In this document: in pieces, positions 40,837 to 48,302 of the stretch
Layout of the letters: each line of letters starts with the position of its first letter
Position numbering within the stretch: position 1 is the first letter of the stretch
Origin: an uncultured Veillonella sp.
GTDB taxonomy: Bacteria; Bacillota; Negativicutes; Veillonellales; Veillonellaceae
DNA length: 49,330 bases
Assembly (NCBI GenBank): GCA_902478055.1
Contig: CABSJL010000014.1
Location: forward strand, 1 to 49,330
Direction: 5' to 3'
The notes under the pieces: generated by a model
Told to the model about the DNA's origin: nothing
Seen by the model: the letters and a program-made list of their open reading frames with translations, nothing else
The model's database searches: none
Program-made: the position numbers and the translations under genes

Positions 40837-41917
40837 GGTCAATATCTCCTAAGAAATCAAGAATAACGAGGGCTGTTACAGCTTCGATAACAGGTACTGC
40901 ACGAAGCGCTACACATGGGTCATGACGACCTTGAATGGTGAGCAATGTGTCCTCTTTTTGTGAAAGTGATACAGAATGTTGTTCTTTATAAATGGATGGT
41001 GTTGGCTTGATGCCTACTTGCATAACGAGCGGCAAACCATTGGTAATACCGCCTTGGATACCACCGCTATTATTGGTAGATGTTGTAATCTTGTCACCGT
41101 CCATGGTGAAAGCATCATTCACTTCGGAACCAAGCTTAGCACACATATCGAAACCACCGCCGAAGGATATGCCCTTAATAGCAGGTACACCAAAGATAAC
41201 GCGAGCTAGTCGGTTTTCAATGCCGTCAAAGTTTGGATTGCCAAGGCCAATTGGTAGCCCTGTAGCAACGACTTCAACGATACCACCGGTAGAGTCACCA
41301 TCTTTTTTGAGCTTCATGACCAAGTTTTCTACTTCGCTACGTTTTTCTGGATCAACCATAGCAATCGGCTCTGTAGCAATGCTAGCTAATGCTTTCATAT
41401 CTGGGTGAACCATGTTGATAGGAGCATCTTGGATTGTTCCCACTTGTTTTAAATGGCCGTGAATTTCGATGCATTTTTCGCGTAATAGTTGGATAGCAAT
41501 GCCACCGGCTACGCATAGAGGTGCTGTAAGGCGTGCCGAGAAGTGGCCGCCGCCTCGCATATCTACCTTGTCACCGTAGCGCATACGAGCTGTAAAGTCT
41601 GCATGAGATGGGCGAGGAATGTCGCGTAAGTTGTTATAATCGCTAGAGTGTTGCGATGTGTTGCGGATCATAAATGCCAATGGAGAACCACTGAGCATGC
41701 CGTCCACCAAACCTGCTAAAAATTCAGGTGTATCAGCTTCCTTACGCTGTGTTGTTAATTGATTTTGCCCTGGCGCACGGCGCTTTAAAAAGGCTTTTAA
41801 CTCATCGATATCGATGGTATGTCCACAAGGTAGACCTTCAACAATACCGCCGATAGCGTATCCATGAGAGGCGCCAAAGGTAGATACCTGTATGGTTTTA
41901 CCGAAATTAGATGCCAT
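40823..41917 (-). CDS. aroC: Chorismate synthase
   Basis: A 364-residue FMN-dependent enzyme converting EPSP to chorismate. Family signatures: STFGASHGYAIGGIVEGLP at the N-terminus, the MRYGDKVDMRGGGHFSAR segment, and SGGIQGGITNG in the second half; RHDPCVALRAVPVIEA near the C-terminus. Length is normal. Start at 41917 after AGGAG. It lies 72 bases after aroA and overlaps pheA by 14 bases. Confidence 0.96.
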   Translation of the reverse strand: MASNFGKTIQVSTFGASHGYAIGGIVEGLPCGHTIDIDELKAFLKRRAPGQNQLTTQRKEADTPEFLAGLVDGMLSGSPLAFMIRNTSQHSSDYNNLRDIPRPSHADFTARMRYGDKVDMRGGGHFSARLTAPLCVAGGIAIQLLREKCIEIHGHLKQVGTIQDAPINMVHPDMKALASIATEPIAMVDPEKRSEVENLVMKLKKDGDSTGGIVEVVATGLPIGLGNPNFDGIENRLARVIFGVPAIKGISFGGGFDMCAKLGSEVNDAFTMDGDKITTSTNNSGGIQGGITNGLPLVMQVGIKPTPSIYKEQHSVSLSQKEDTLLTIQGRHDPCVALRAVPVIEAVTALVILDFLGDIDHELR

Positions 41918-41989
41918 TATATTAACTCCTACTATATAGTACGTACTATTTCTATTATCTGTTAGATTACACCAGATAGGATTAGAAAT

Positions 41990-43258
41990 CTAAACTGGTT
42001 GTGCATTACCGCCCAGTAAGTTCCAGTCCTCAAAGAAGTCTGGATAGGATTTTGTGATAGCTTCGCTATCTTTTAAGGTAACAGGATTTTCACTGATGAG
42101 AGCCATTAATGTGCCAGCCATAACGAGGCGATGGTCATTTACGCAATCACCTTGGCCACCTTTAAGTATACCACTTCCGATGATATATAGGTCATCACCA
42201 TCTTCACGAACTGTGCCGCCTAAGTCTCTTACAAGATTAGCAACGGCTACGAGACGATCCGATTCTTTTAAGCGTAGGCGAGCACCCTTAACAAAGGCGC
42301 TTTCACCAGAAATAGAGCAAGCGAGGGCCGCCATAACAGGCAACATATCAGGCATTTGCTCAAGGTCTGCATGAATCGGTTGAGAAGCGCGACCTGTGAT
42401 TGTTATATTCATTCCATCCCAGACAACATCACAACCAGCATCAATCATAACTTGCATGATGCGGCGATCCGCTTGTACAGAGTTTTTGTTCATGCCTGTA
42501 ATCGTAATTGGTTTGCCCGTCATACCGGCTGCCACCATCCAGATCGCTGCATTAGACCAGTCGCCTTCGATTTGATAATTATCACGACCGATGAAGGATG
42601 CACCAAATGGGACTGTGAAAGCCTCATTAATATCGGTATCTGGTAAGGTGTGTTCTACCTCTACACCAAAATCGCGCATAGTTTCAGTTGTTAATGTTAC
42701 ATAATCGCTAGATTGTAGTGGCGTAGTAGAGGTAATAGTAGACAAGCCGATTTGAGGAGCAGCCAACAATAAACCAGAGAAGAATTGGCTACTCACATCA
42801 CCCACCATAGCGAAATTGCCGCCTTGGAGACGACCTGTCATAGTGAATGGCGGTTTATCTTGGGAAAATGTTACGCCGTGCGCCTTCATTTCCCCTAGCA
42901 TAGGTTCTAGCGGACGATCTGGTAAACGACCTTTAGCATCTACATCTACATCATTACAGATGGATGCTGCTACAGGTAATAAAAGGCGTAACGTAGTGCC
43001 TGATTCGTGAGGTACTACATTGCCCTTTGCAGGAACTGGGCCAGGAGTAACGGTAACAACTTTATTTTCATATACTACGTGAGCCCCTAAGCCTCGTAAG
43101 GAGTCCATCGTTGCATCGATATCCTTAGAGGTACGACTCAGTAATATAGTAGATGGAGAGGTAGCAAGGGCTGCACAAATCAATGCGCGGTGTGCATGTG
43201 CCTTTGCTGGGATGGACGCAATCGTTCCTGTAGGAATGGCGTTCGTTACAGAATGCAT
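41990..43258 (-). CDS. aroA: 3-phosphoshikimate 1-carboxyvinyltransferase (EPSP synthase)
   Basis: A 422-residue EPSP synthase joining phosphoenolpyruvate to shikimate 3-phosphate. Recognisable segments: ESGTTLRLLLPVA (PEP/phosphate loop), GRLPDRPLEPML, DVSSQFFSGLLLAAP, and LRLKESDRL near the C-terminus. The N-terminal loop that reads PGDKSISHRA in most enzymes is PAKAHAHRAL here: the Lys and Arg are kept but the Ser after the Lys is Ala. The second loop lacks the Pro present after Met-Arg in E. coli (AMRPL), so it is not the classical glyphosate-sensitive class I sequence. Start at 43258, with AAAGGAG upstream. Confidence 0.92.
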   Translation of the reverse strand: MHSVTNAIPTGTIASIPAKAHAHRALICAALATSPSTILLSRTSKDIDATMDSLRGLGAHVVYENKVVTVTPGPVPAKGNVVPHESGTTLRLLLPVAASICNDVDVDAKGRLPDRPLEPMLGEMKAHGVTFSQDKPPFTMTGRLQGGNFAMVGDVSSQFFSGLLLAAPQIGLSTITSTTPLQSSDYVTLTTETMRDFGVEVEHTLPDTDINEAFTVPFGASFIGRDNYQIEGDWSNAAIWMVAAGMTGKPITITGMNKNSVQADRRIMQVMIDAGCDVVWDGMNITITGRASQPIHADLEQMPDMLPVMAALACSISGESAFVKGARLRLKESDRLVAVANLVRDLGGTVREDGDDLYIIGSGILKGGQGDCVNDHRLVMAGTLMALISENPVTLKDSEAITKSYPDFFEDWNLLGGNAQPV

Positions 43259-43334
43259 ATAAATCTCCTTTAAATATTAGGTAAACCTTATATTACAAAT
43301 AACAATTATGCAGGTTGTAAGTGCTAGAAACCTT

Positions 43335-43365
43335 AGATAACTTAATCGTAATAGATAAGTTATCT
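43335..43365 (-). repeat. Intercistronic hairpin between aroB and aroA
   Basis: AGATAACTTA (43335-43344) and TAAGTTATCT (43356-43365), a 10-bp inverted repeat starting at the aroB stop codon; no T tract in the operon direction. Confidence 0.6.
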
Positions 43366-44417
43366 TAATCAAGATAGGTTGCTAACTCCTCGTGGGTGAC
43401 AACCTTGAGTTCGCTATGACCATAATTAGTAGGGATAACGATTTTTATAGTAGCACCTTCGCTTTTTTTATCATGTTTAGCAGCTGCTAGGATTTCTTCT
43501 TTTGGTATGGTCGTAGTGGTTGGCAAATCGTGTGCTTCGATGAGGACCTTTAATTTGTCTAACGCCTCTGCATCTAATTCTCCATGTTTGACAGCACCTT
43601 GCGCCATGAGGACCATGCCAATGGCAACGGCGTAGCCATGGTGGACTTCAAAGTGGCTCGCTTTTTCAATACCATGACCAAAGGTATGACCGAGGTTTAA
43701 GAGGGCACGAACACCAGATTCACGTTCGTCTTGCTCCACGATATCCGCCTTTGCTTGAACACAACGAGCGATAACTGTACTAACGCTATCACGATGCTTT
43801 ATTAATGGCTTATGCTCGAGTTGGGTTAATAACCCTGGTACATCGAGGAAACCATATTTAATAATTTCTCCGCATCCATTTTTCCACTCCATGTCTGGCA
43901 AAGTGTTAAGTGTTGTAGGATCACAGAGGACTAGGATAGGTTGTTTGAAAGCACCCCACAAGTTTTTACCCGCTTCGAGATTGACTGCTGTTTTACCGCC
44001 TACAGAGGAGTCTACTGCGGCTAATAGGGAGGTAGGAACCTGTACATAATCTATACCACGCAAGTATGTAGCTGCTGCAAAGCCAGCCATATCGCCTACA
44101 ACACCACCGCCAAGGGCGATGAGAAGATCTTTACGCGTTAACGATTGGGCTGCCATGTACTCTATTAAATCGATGAGTTGATGAGCGTTTTTGGAGCTTT
44201 CACCTGCAGGGAACACATAATCACAAACAGTATAACCAGCACGTTCCATATTAGCTTTCACAGAGTCCAAATAGTGCGGTGCCACATTGCTGTCGCTGAC
44301 GATGATAACACGGCAATTTGGTTTTAACGGTTTAATATAATCGGTGATGCGTTGTAAAGCGCCTTCCTCGATGACAACGTCATACGGTGTGGACGCGTTA
44401 ATATGAATGCGAGTCAT
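43365..44417 (-). CDS. aroB: 3-dehydroquinate synthase
   Basis: A 350-residue NAD- and divalent-metal-dependent enzyme converting DAHP to 3-dehydroquinate. The NAD loop LLIALGGGVVGDMAGFAAATYLRG and the VPTSLLAAVDSSVGGKTAVN segment are diagnostic; metal ligands are the Glu in NGCGEIIKYG and the His residues in LNLGHTFGHGIE and VHHGYAVAIGM. Start at the ATG complementary to 44415-44417, following AAAGGAA; an upstream in-frame codon lacks a site. Second gene of the aro operon. Confidence 0.96.
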   Translation of the reverse strand: MTRIHINASTPYDVVIEEGALQRITDYIKPLKPNCRVIIVSDSNVAPHYLDSVKANMERAGYTVCDYVFPAGESSKNAHQLIDLIEYMAAQSLTRKDLLIALGGGVVGDMAGFAAATYLRGIDYVQVPTSLLAAVDSSVGGKTAVNLEAGKNLWGAFKQPILVLCDPTTLNTLPDMEWKNGCGEIIKYGFLDVPGLLTQLEHKPLIKHRDSVSTVIARCVQAKADIVEQDERESGVRALLNLGHTFGHGIEKASHFEVHHGYAVAIGMVLMAQGAVKHGELDAEALDKLKVLIEAHDLPTTTTIPKEEILAAAKHDKKSEGATIKIVIPTNYGHSELKVVTHEELATYLD

Positions 44418-44437
44418 AACAGTTCCTTTCATAAAAG

Positions 44438-44475
44438 AATAAGCTAGTACCTATTATAACGGATACTAGCTTATT
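44438..44475 (-). repeat. Intercistronic hairpin between aroF and aroB
   Basis: A perfect 12-bp inverted repeat, AATAAGCTAGTA (44438-44449) and TACTAGCTTATT (44464-44475), 14-base loop. On the minus strand only an interrupted T tract (TTCTTTTA) follows, so at most a weak or partial terminator between the first and second genes. Confidence 0.7.
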
Positions 44476-44491
44476 TGTGTGCTATTTAAGA

Positions 44492-45505
44492 TTATTTAGT
44501 GCATTCTACCAATGCTTGGCGCAATGCGATAATTTCTTTCATAAGGCTAGTGAATTGGTCTGGACGTAATGCTTGTGGGCCGTCGCATAATGCTTTGGAT
44601 GGATCATTGTGAACTTCGATCATAAGGCCGTCTGCACCGCCGCCTATGGATGCAAGGGAAAGTGGACGAACCATGCGGCTCATACCTGCAGCGTGGCTAG
44701 GGTCCATGATGATTGGCAAGTGAGATAATTCGTGCATCATAGGAATTGCTGTTACGTCTAATGTATTACGAGTTTTAGTTTCGAATGTGCGGATACCACG
44801 TTCGCATAATACAACTTGTTCATTGCCTTCGGACATGATGTATTCAGCAGCCATCAACCATTCTTCGTATGTAGCAGATAAACCGCGTTTTAAAAGAACT
44901 GGTTTGTTTAATTTGCCTACTTCTTTTAAAAGTGTGAAGTTTTGCATATTACGAGCGCCGATTTGAAGCATATCTACATTATCGAAGTATTGTAATTGAG
45001 AAATATCCATAACTTCGGAAACGATAGGAAGGCCAGTTTCTTTTTTAGCAAGCTCTAACAATTCCAAACCTTCTGGACCCATACCTTGGAAGGAGTATGG
45101 AGAAGTACGTGGTTTGAAAGCACCACCACGAAGAATTGTAGCACCTGCTGCTTTACAAGCTTTTGCTGTTTCTAATACTTGTTCAGGCGTTTCTACGGAG
45201 CAAGGGCCTGCCATTACTGCGAAGTGACCGCCACCGATCAATGCACCACCTACGTTGATTACAGAATCATCTGGATGGAATTTACGGTTTGCTTTTTTGT
45301 ATGGTTCTTGGATGCGAGTTACTTTATCTACAAAATCAAGGGATTCAATTTGACGAGCATCAAGAGATGCAGTATCACCGATAAGACCTAAAATATTATA
45401 GCGTGCACCTTCTACTGGGTGGATAATGAAGCCTTTTTCCTCTAATTCACTGCGTAAACGAGATACCTCTGTTTCTGCTGCGTTTTGTTTCAATGTAATA
45501 ATCAT
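44492..45505 (-). CDS. aroF: 3-deoxy-7-phosphoheptulonate synthase (DAHP synthase), type I beta
   Basis: A 337-residue enzyme for the first step of aromatic biosynthesis. Residues 1-70 form an N-terminal ferredoxin-like/ACT regulatory domain as in Thermotoga DAHP synthase (MIITLKQNAAETEVSRLRSE), which suggests allosteric control by aromatic amino acids. The barrel starts at HFAVMAGPCSVE, with LRGGAFKPRTSPYSFQG, VLLKRGLSAT, CERGIRTFE and IMDPSHAAG supplying metal and phosphate ligands. Start at 45505 after AAGGAGG. It is the first structural gene after the leader ORF and terminator at 45564-45728. Confidence 0.95.
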   Translation of the reverse strand: MIITLKQNAAETEVSRLRSELEEKGFIIHPVEGARYNILGLIGDTASLDARQIESLDFVDKVTRIQEPYKKANRKFHPDDSVINVGGALIGGGHFAVMAGPCSVETPEQVLETAKACKAAGATILRGGAFKPRTSPYSFQGMGPEGLELLELAKKETGLPIVSEVMDISQLQYFDNVDMLQIGARNMQNFTLLKEVGKLNKPVLLKRGLSATYEEWLMAAEYIMSEGNEQVVLCERGIRTFETKTRNTLDVTAIPMMHELSHLPIIMDPSHAAGMSRMVRPLSLASIGGGADGLMIEVHNDPSKALCDGPQALRPDQFTSLMKEIIALRQALVECTK

Positions 45506-45563
45506 GATAATTCCTCCTTATAACTACAGTGAATAGTAGGGCTTACCATACGGGATAGCAAAC

Positions 45564-45604
45564 AAAAAAGGGCTACCCGTAGTTTAATACGGGTAGCCCT
45601 TTTA
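45564..45604 (-). terminator. Attenuator-type terminator in the aro operon leader
   Basis: On the minus strand GGGCTACCCGTA and TACGGGTAGCCC (45570-45581 and 45588-45599) form a perfect 12-bp, GC-rich stem with a 6-base loop, followed by six T residues (45564-45569). It sits 35-40 bases after the leader ORF stop and about 60 bases ahead of aroF. The leader ORF itself contains TACGGGTA (plus 45662-45669), identical to the 3' arm, which could instead pair with the 5' arm and prevent termination. TTTT on the other side gives partial bidirectionality. Confidence 0.88.
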
Positions 45605-45638
45605 CTATTCTAAGCAACTAATAATGACTCAATCTTAA

Positions 45639-45728
45639 TTAGCGTACCACAAATAGTTCCTTACCCGTACGTTGGATAAAGAACCAATAAAAGTATTGTT
45701 TTGTAGCTAGGCTAATTTGGTTAGTCAT
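45639..45728 (-). CDS. Aromatic leader peptide of the aro operon (29 residues)
   Basis: A short ORF read on the minus strand from the ATG complementary to 45726-45728 to TAA. AAAGGAG lies about 9 bases upstream. The peptide begins MTNQISLATK, then QYFYWFFIQR (residues 11-20), and ends TGKELFVVR. Six consecutive codons, Tyr-Phe-Tyr-Trp-Phe-Phe (12-17), cover all three aromatic amino acids, and one more Phe follows. The ORF lies between a good promoter and a strong terminator upstream of DAHP synthase. By analogy with trpL and pheL of enterobacteria it should sense charged tRNAs for Tyr, Phe and Trp by ribosome stalling. Too short for routine gene callers. Confidence 0.87.
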   Translation of the reverse strand: MTNQISLATKQYFYWFFIQRTGKELFVVR

Positions 45729-45761
45729 CTTTGGTTGCTCCTTTCTAAAAATTATGGGTAT

Positions 45762-45791
45762 AGTATAAACCCAAATGATAAAATTATGCAA
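45762..45791 (-). promoter_or_regulatory. Promoter of the aro operon leader
   Basis: On the minus strand TTGCAT (45786-45791), 18-base spacer, TATACT (45762-45767). Start predicted near 45755, about 27 bases ahead of the leader ORF, making a leader of about 250 bases before aroF. Confidence 0.72.
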
Positions 45792-45983
45792 CACCTAAAA
45801 ATGAATTTCATATAAGTTTTAAAATATTTTTGCTGTAGGAATTAATGGAAACCTAGAAATTTTATGGAATTAAGCGTGTTTTTGATATAATAAAAATAAG
45901 AAGTTTTTCGATCGGCATAGAGTATTTTGGAATACAACTAAATCGATTCTTATAAATATACTTATAATTAGAAAGGGGCACCC

Positions 45984-46400
45984 ATGATTGTTCAAGTTCT
46001 AGATCATATTACTGATGAAATAAAACAAATTCGTATCGATGTGTTTATGAAAGAACAAGGCTTTGAAGACGAGTTTGATGAAATCGATGATATAGCAAAG
46101 TTTGTACTCTTATCTATAGATGGCAAAGCTGCTGGTACGTGTCGTTATTTTCCAAGTGATGTAGCTGGAGATGCACATATTGGACGTATGGCGGTACGTA
46201 AGCTATACCGTGGACAACATTTAGGTACCAAGATTATGATGGCTGCAGAGAACGGCATTCGCCGTGACGGATTTAAAACCTGCTCCTTGTCGGCTCAAGT
46301 ACAGGCAAAACCATTCTACGAATCCCTTGGGTATAAAGCTGAAGGAGAGGAATACCTTGATGAAGGATGCCCACATATCTTGATGCGGAAGGTTTTATAA
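45984..46400 (+). CDS. GNAT family N-acetyltransferase
   Basis: A 138-residue single-domain acetyltransferase of the ElaA/YjcF group. The N-terminal IRIDVFMKEQGFEDEFDEID is typical of that group, and the acetyl-CoA loop is IGRMAVRKLYRGQHLGTKIM. The C-terminal QAKPFYESLGYKAEGEEYLDEG segment completes the fold. Substrate unknown. ATG follows AAAGGGG; a -10-like TATAAT is at 45886-45891. Divergent from the aro operon leader. Confidence 0.9.
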   Translation: MIVQVLDHITDEIKQIRIDVFMKEQGFEDEFDEIDDIAKFVLLSIDGKAAGTCRYFPSDVAGDAHIGRMAVRKLYRGQHLGTKIMMAAENGIRRDGFKTCSLSAQVQAKPFYESLGYKAEGEEYLDEGCPHILMRKVL

Positions 46401-46508
46401 GGCTTTATACTATAAAAACAAGTAGATACTTCTATAAAATCAATTCCTATATGATACGTAATAGTTAATAGGTAAGTTGATATATTGTTTGTTGTGAGGT
46501 GAAAAATT

Positions 46509-46967
46509 ATGAAATTAGCAGAGGCATTACAAGAACGAGCTGATTTAAATAAGAAAATTAGTGATTTGCGAGGTCGTTTAAATCAAAATAGTTTAGTACA
46601 AGAAGGGGAAATACCTAATGAAGACCCTAAAGTATTGATGCAAGAATTAGAAGCGGCAATTGCAAGATTTCAACAACTCATTAAAGATATTAATCTCACT
46701 AACTGTACAACTATTGTTGAAGGCCGCTCTTTAACGCAAATTATAGCGGAAAAAGAAGGTGCTATTATGCGGCTTTCTGCATATCGTGCGTTAGCAGATA
46801 GTGCGAGTGCTATCAATTATAGGGCTCGTGGATCAGAAATTAAAATGATAGCAACTGTAAATGTTAGTGAATTACAAAAAACAGCAGATAAAATATCTAA
46901 GGAGATTCGCACATTAGATAACTTATTACAATCCACTAACTGGACTGTTGATTTAATAGAGTACTAA
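46509..46967 (+). CDS. DIP1984 family protein
   Basis: A 152-residue, mostly helical protein that I recognise as the DIP1984 family (septicolysin-like annotation in some genomes). It starts MKLAEALQERADLNKKISDL and has the TNCTTIVEGRSLTQIIAEK and AISARAxxxR-like INYRARGSEIKM segments, ending in a Trp-Thr-Val-Asp-Leu motif. It is predicted to be a cytosolic coiled-coil protein; function unknown. ATG follows GAGGTG. Single gene. Confidence 0.8.
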   Translation: MKLAEALQERADLNKKISDLRGRLNQNSLVQEGEIPNEDPKVLMQELEAAIARFQQLIKDINLTNCTTIVEGRSLTQIIAEKEGAIMRLSAYRALADSASAINYRARGSEIKMIATVNVSELQKTADKISKEIRTLDNLLQSTNWTVDLIEY

Positions 46968-47154
46968 TTACAAGTTGGTAATCAAGATAGGGTGGATACA
47001 AAGCCACGATTGCTTAATTCGTAAAAAGATGACATTACATGTACGGGGCGTTGATGATATGTATCGTGTAGGCCCTTATCGGGTATAAATGTATGGTTAT
47101 TTTTTATAATGTATTACCATGTGTCAACTATTTTGATGAGGGTGGCGTTGGGGA

Positions 47155-47203
47155 CTAAAAAAGGATGCTTTCACAGTTTTCTGTGAAAGCATCCTTTTTT
47201 TAT
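47155..47203. terminator. Terminator of the nrdAB operon
   Basis: AAGGATGCTTTCACAG (47161-47176) pairs perfectly with CTGTGAAAGCATCCTT (47181-47196), a 16-bp stem with TTTT loop, A6 on the left and T7 on the right. It lies directly at the end of nrdB. The 46968-47154 stretch before it has no feature I can support. Confidence 0.93.
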
Positions 47204-48228
47204 TCTAAGTCATCGAAATCAAATGCTGCTGCTTTTGTATAGTTTGTAACTTTGGCTTCGAAGAAGTCAGTTTTTGTGCTATTCAAATTGGAGAAGCTTT
47301 CGATCCATTCCATAGGATTTTCCTTGATTTCAGGATATAAATGAGGTAAGCCGATTGCTTCTAAGCGGATGTTTGCAAGGTATTTGATATAGCGTTCGAT
47401 AAGAACGTTGTTAAGGCCGAGGATTTTATCATCAGTGATATATTGACCCCAAGCGATTTCATTCTCCGCACCTTGGCGAATCATGTCAGTAATTTTCGCT
47501 TCTAGTTCAGGTGTGAACAAGTCAGGGCGTTCACGGCGTAACTCGCGGATGATGTTTTGGAACAATACAAGGTGAGTTACTTCATCGCGATTGATGTATT
47601 TGAAGATAGTGGATGTAGCTGTCATTTTACCTTGGCGTGCCAATGTGTAGAAGAAGCTAAAGCCAGAGTAGAAATAAATACCTTCTAGGATATAGTTCGC
47701 AATGATTGTGTGGATAAGGTTTGCTTCGCTAGGATCATCACTGAAACGTTGGTATGCATCGGCGATGAAGCGATTACGTTCAAGTAATGTTTTATCTGTA
47801 CGCCATTCGTCATAAATTTTGTCACGTGTAATAGGATTTGTTACAGTGTCCAAAATGTAGGAATAACTTTGAGCGTGAATTTCTTCTTGGAATGCTTGGA
47901 TATTCAATAAAGATGCCACTTCAGATGCTGTAATATAACGGCTCAAGTTAGGCAAGTTTTCAGATTGAATGGAATCAAGGAAGTTCAAGAACGCAATAAT
48001 TTTGTCGAATGCACGGCGTTCGTAATCTGTTAAGTATGGGAATTGCTTAACGTCTTCGTTCAAGGAAATCTCTTCAGGAATCCAGAAGTTGTTGAGCATT
48101 GTGCGGTACATTTGGTTCGCCCAGTCGTACTTGATACGGTTCCATTCGCGAAGGTTTGTGGTGTTGCCGCCAATCATAGATTGCGTGCCACGTTCACCAT
48201 GTTCGTTGAAAATCAGTTTTTTATCCAT
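47200..48228 (-). CDS. nrdB: Ribonucleotide reductase class Ia, beta subunit
   Basis: A 342-residue ferritin-like radical subunit. Ligand residues align almost exactly with E. coli numbering: Asp85 in FLDSIQ, Glu115 and His118 in QEEIHAQSY, radical Tyr122, later Glu in LEGIYFYSGF and Glu/His in NRDEVTHLVL. The tyrosine indicates a diiron or dimanganese tyrosyl-radical enzyme and needs oxygen or an assembly flavoprotein. Start at 48228 after AAAGGAG. It is downstream of nrdA in the same operon, 74 bases apart. Confidence 0.95.
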   Translation of the reverse strand: MDKKLIFNEHGERGTQSMIGGNTTNLREWNRIKYDWANQMYRTMLNNFWIPEEISLNEDVKQFPYLTDYERRAFDKIIAFLNFLDSIQSENLPNLSRYITASEVASLLNIQAFQEEIHAQSYSYILDTVTNPITRDKIYDEWRTDKTLLERNRFIADAYQRFSDDPSEANLIHTIIANYILEGIYFYSGFSFFYTLARQGKMTATSTIFKYINRDEVTHLVLFQNIIRELRRERPDLFTPELEAKITDMIRQGAENEIAWGQYITDDKILGLNNVLIERYIKYLANIRLEAIGLPHLYPEIKENPMEWIESFSNLNSTKTDFFEAKVTNYTKAAAFDFDDLE

Positions 48229-48302
48229 AGTAGGACTCCTTTATATAACGATGCGACCTATACTGCTATAGGTCGTCATCAGATTTATAAACACATCTCG
48301 TA

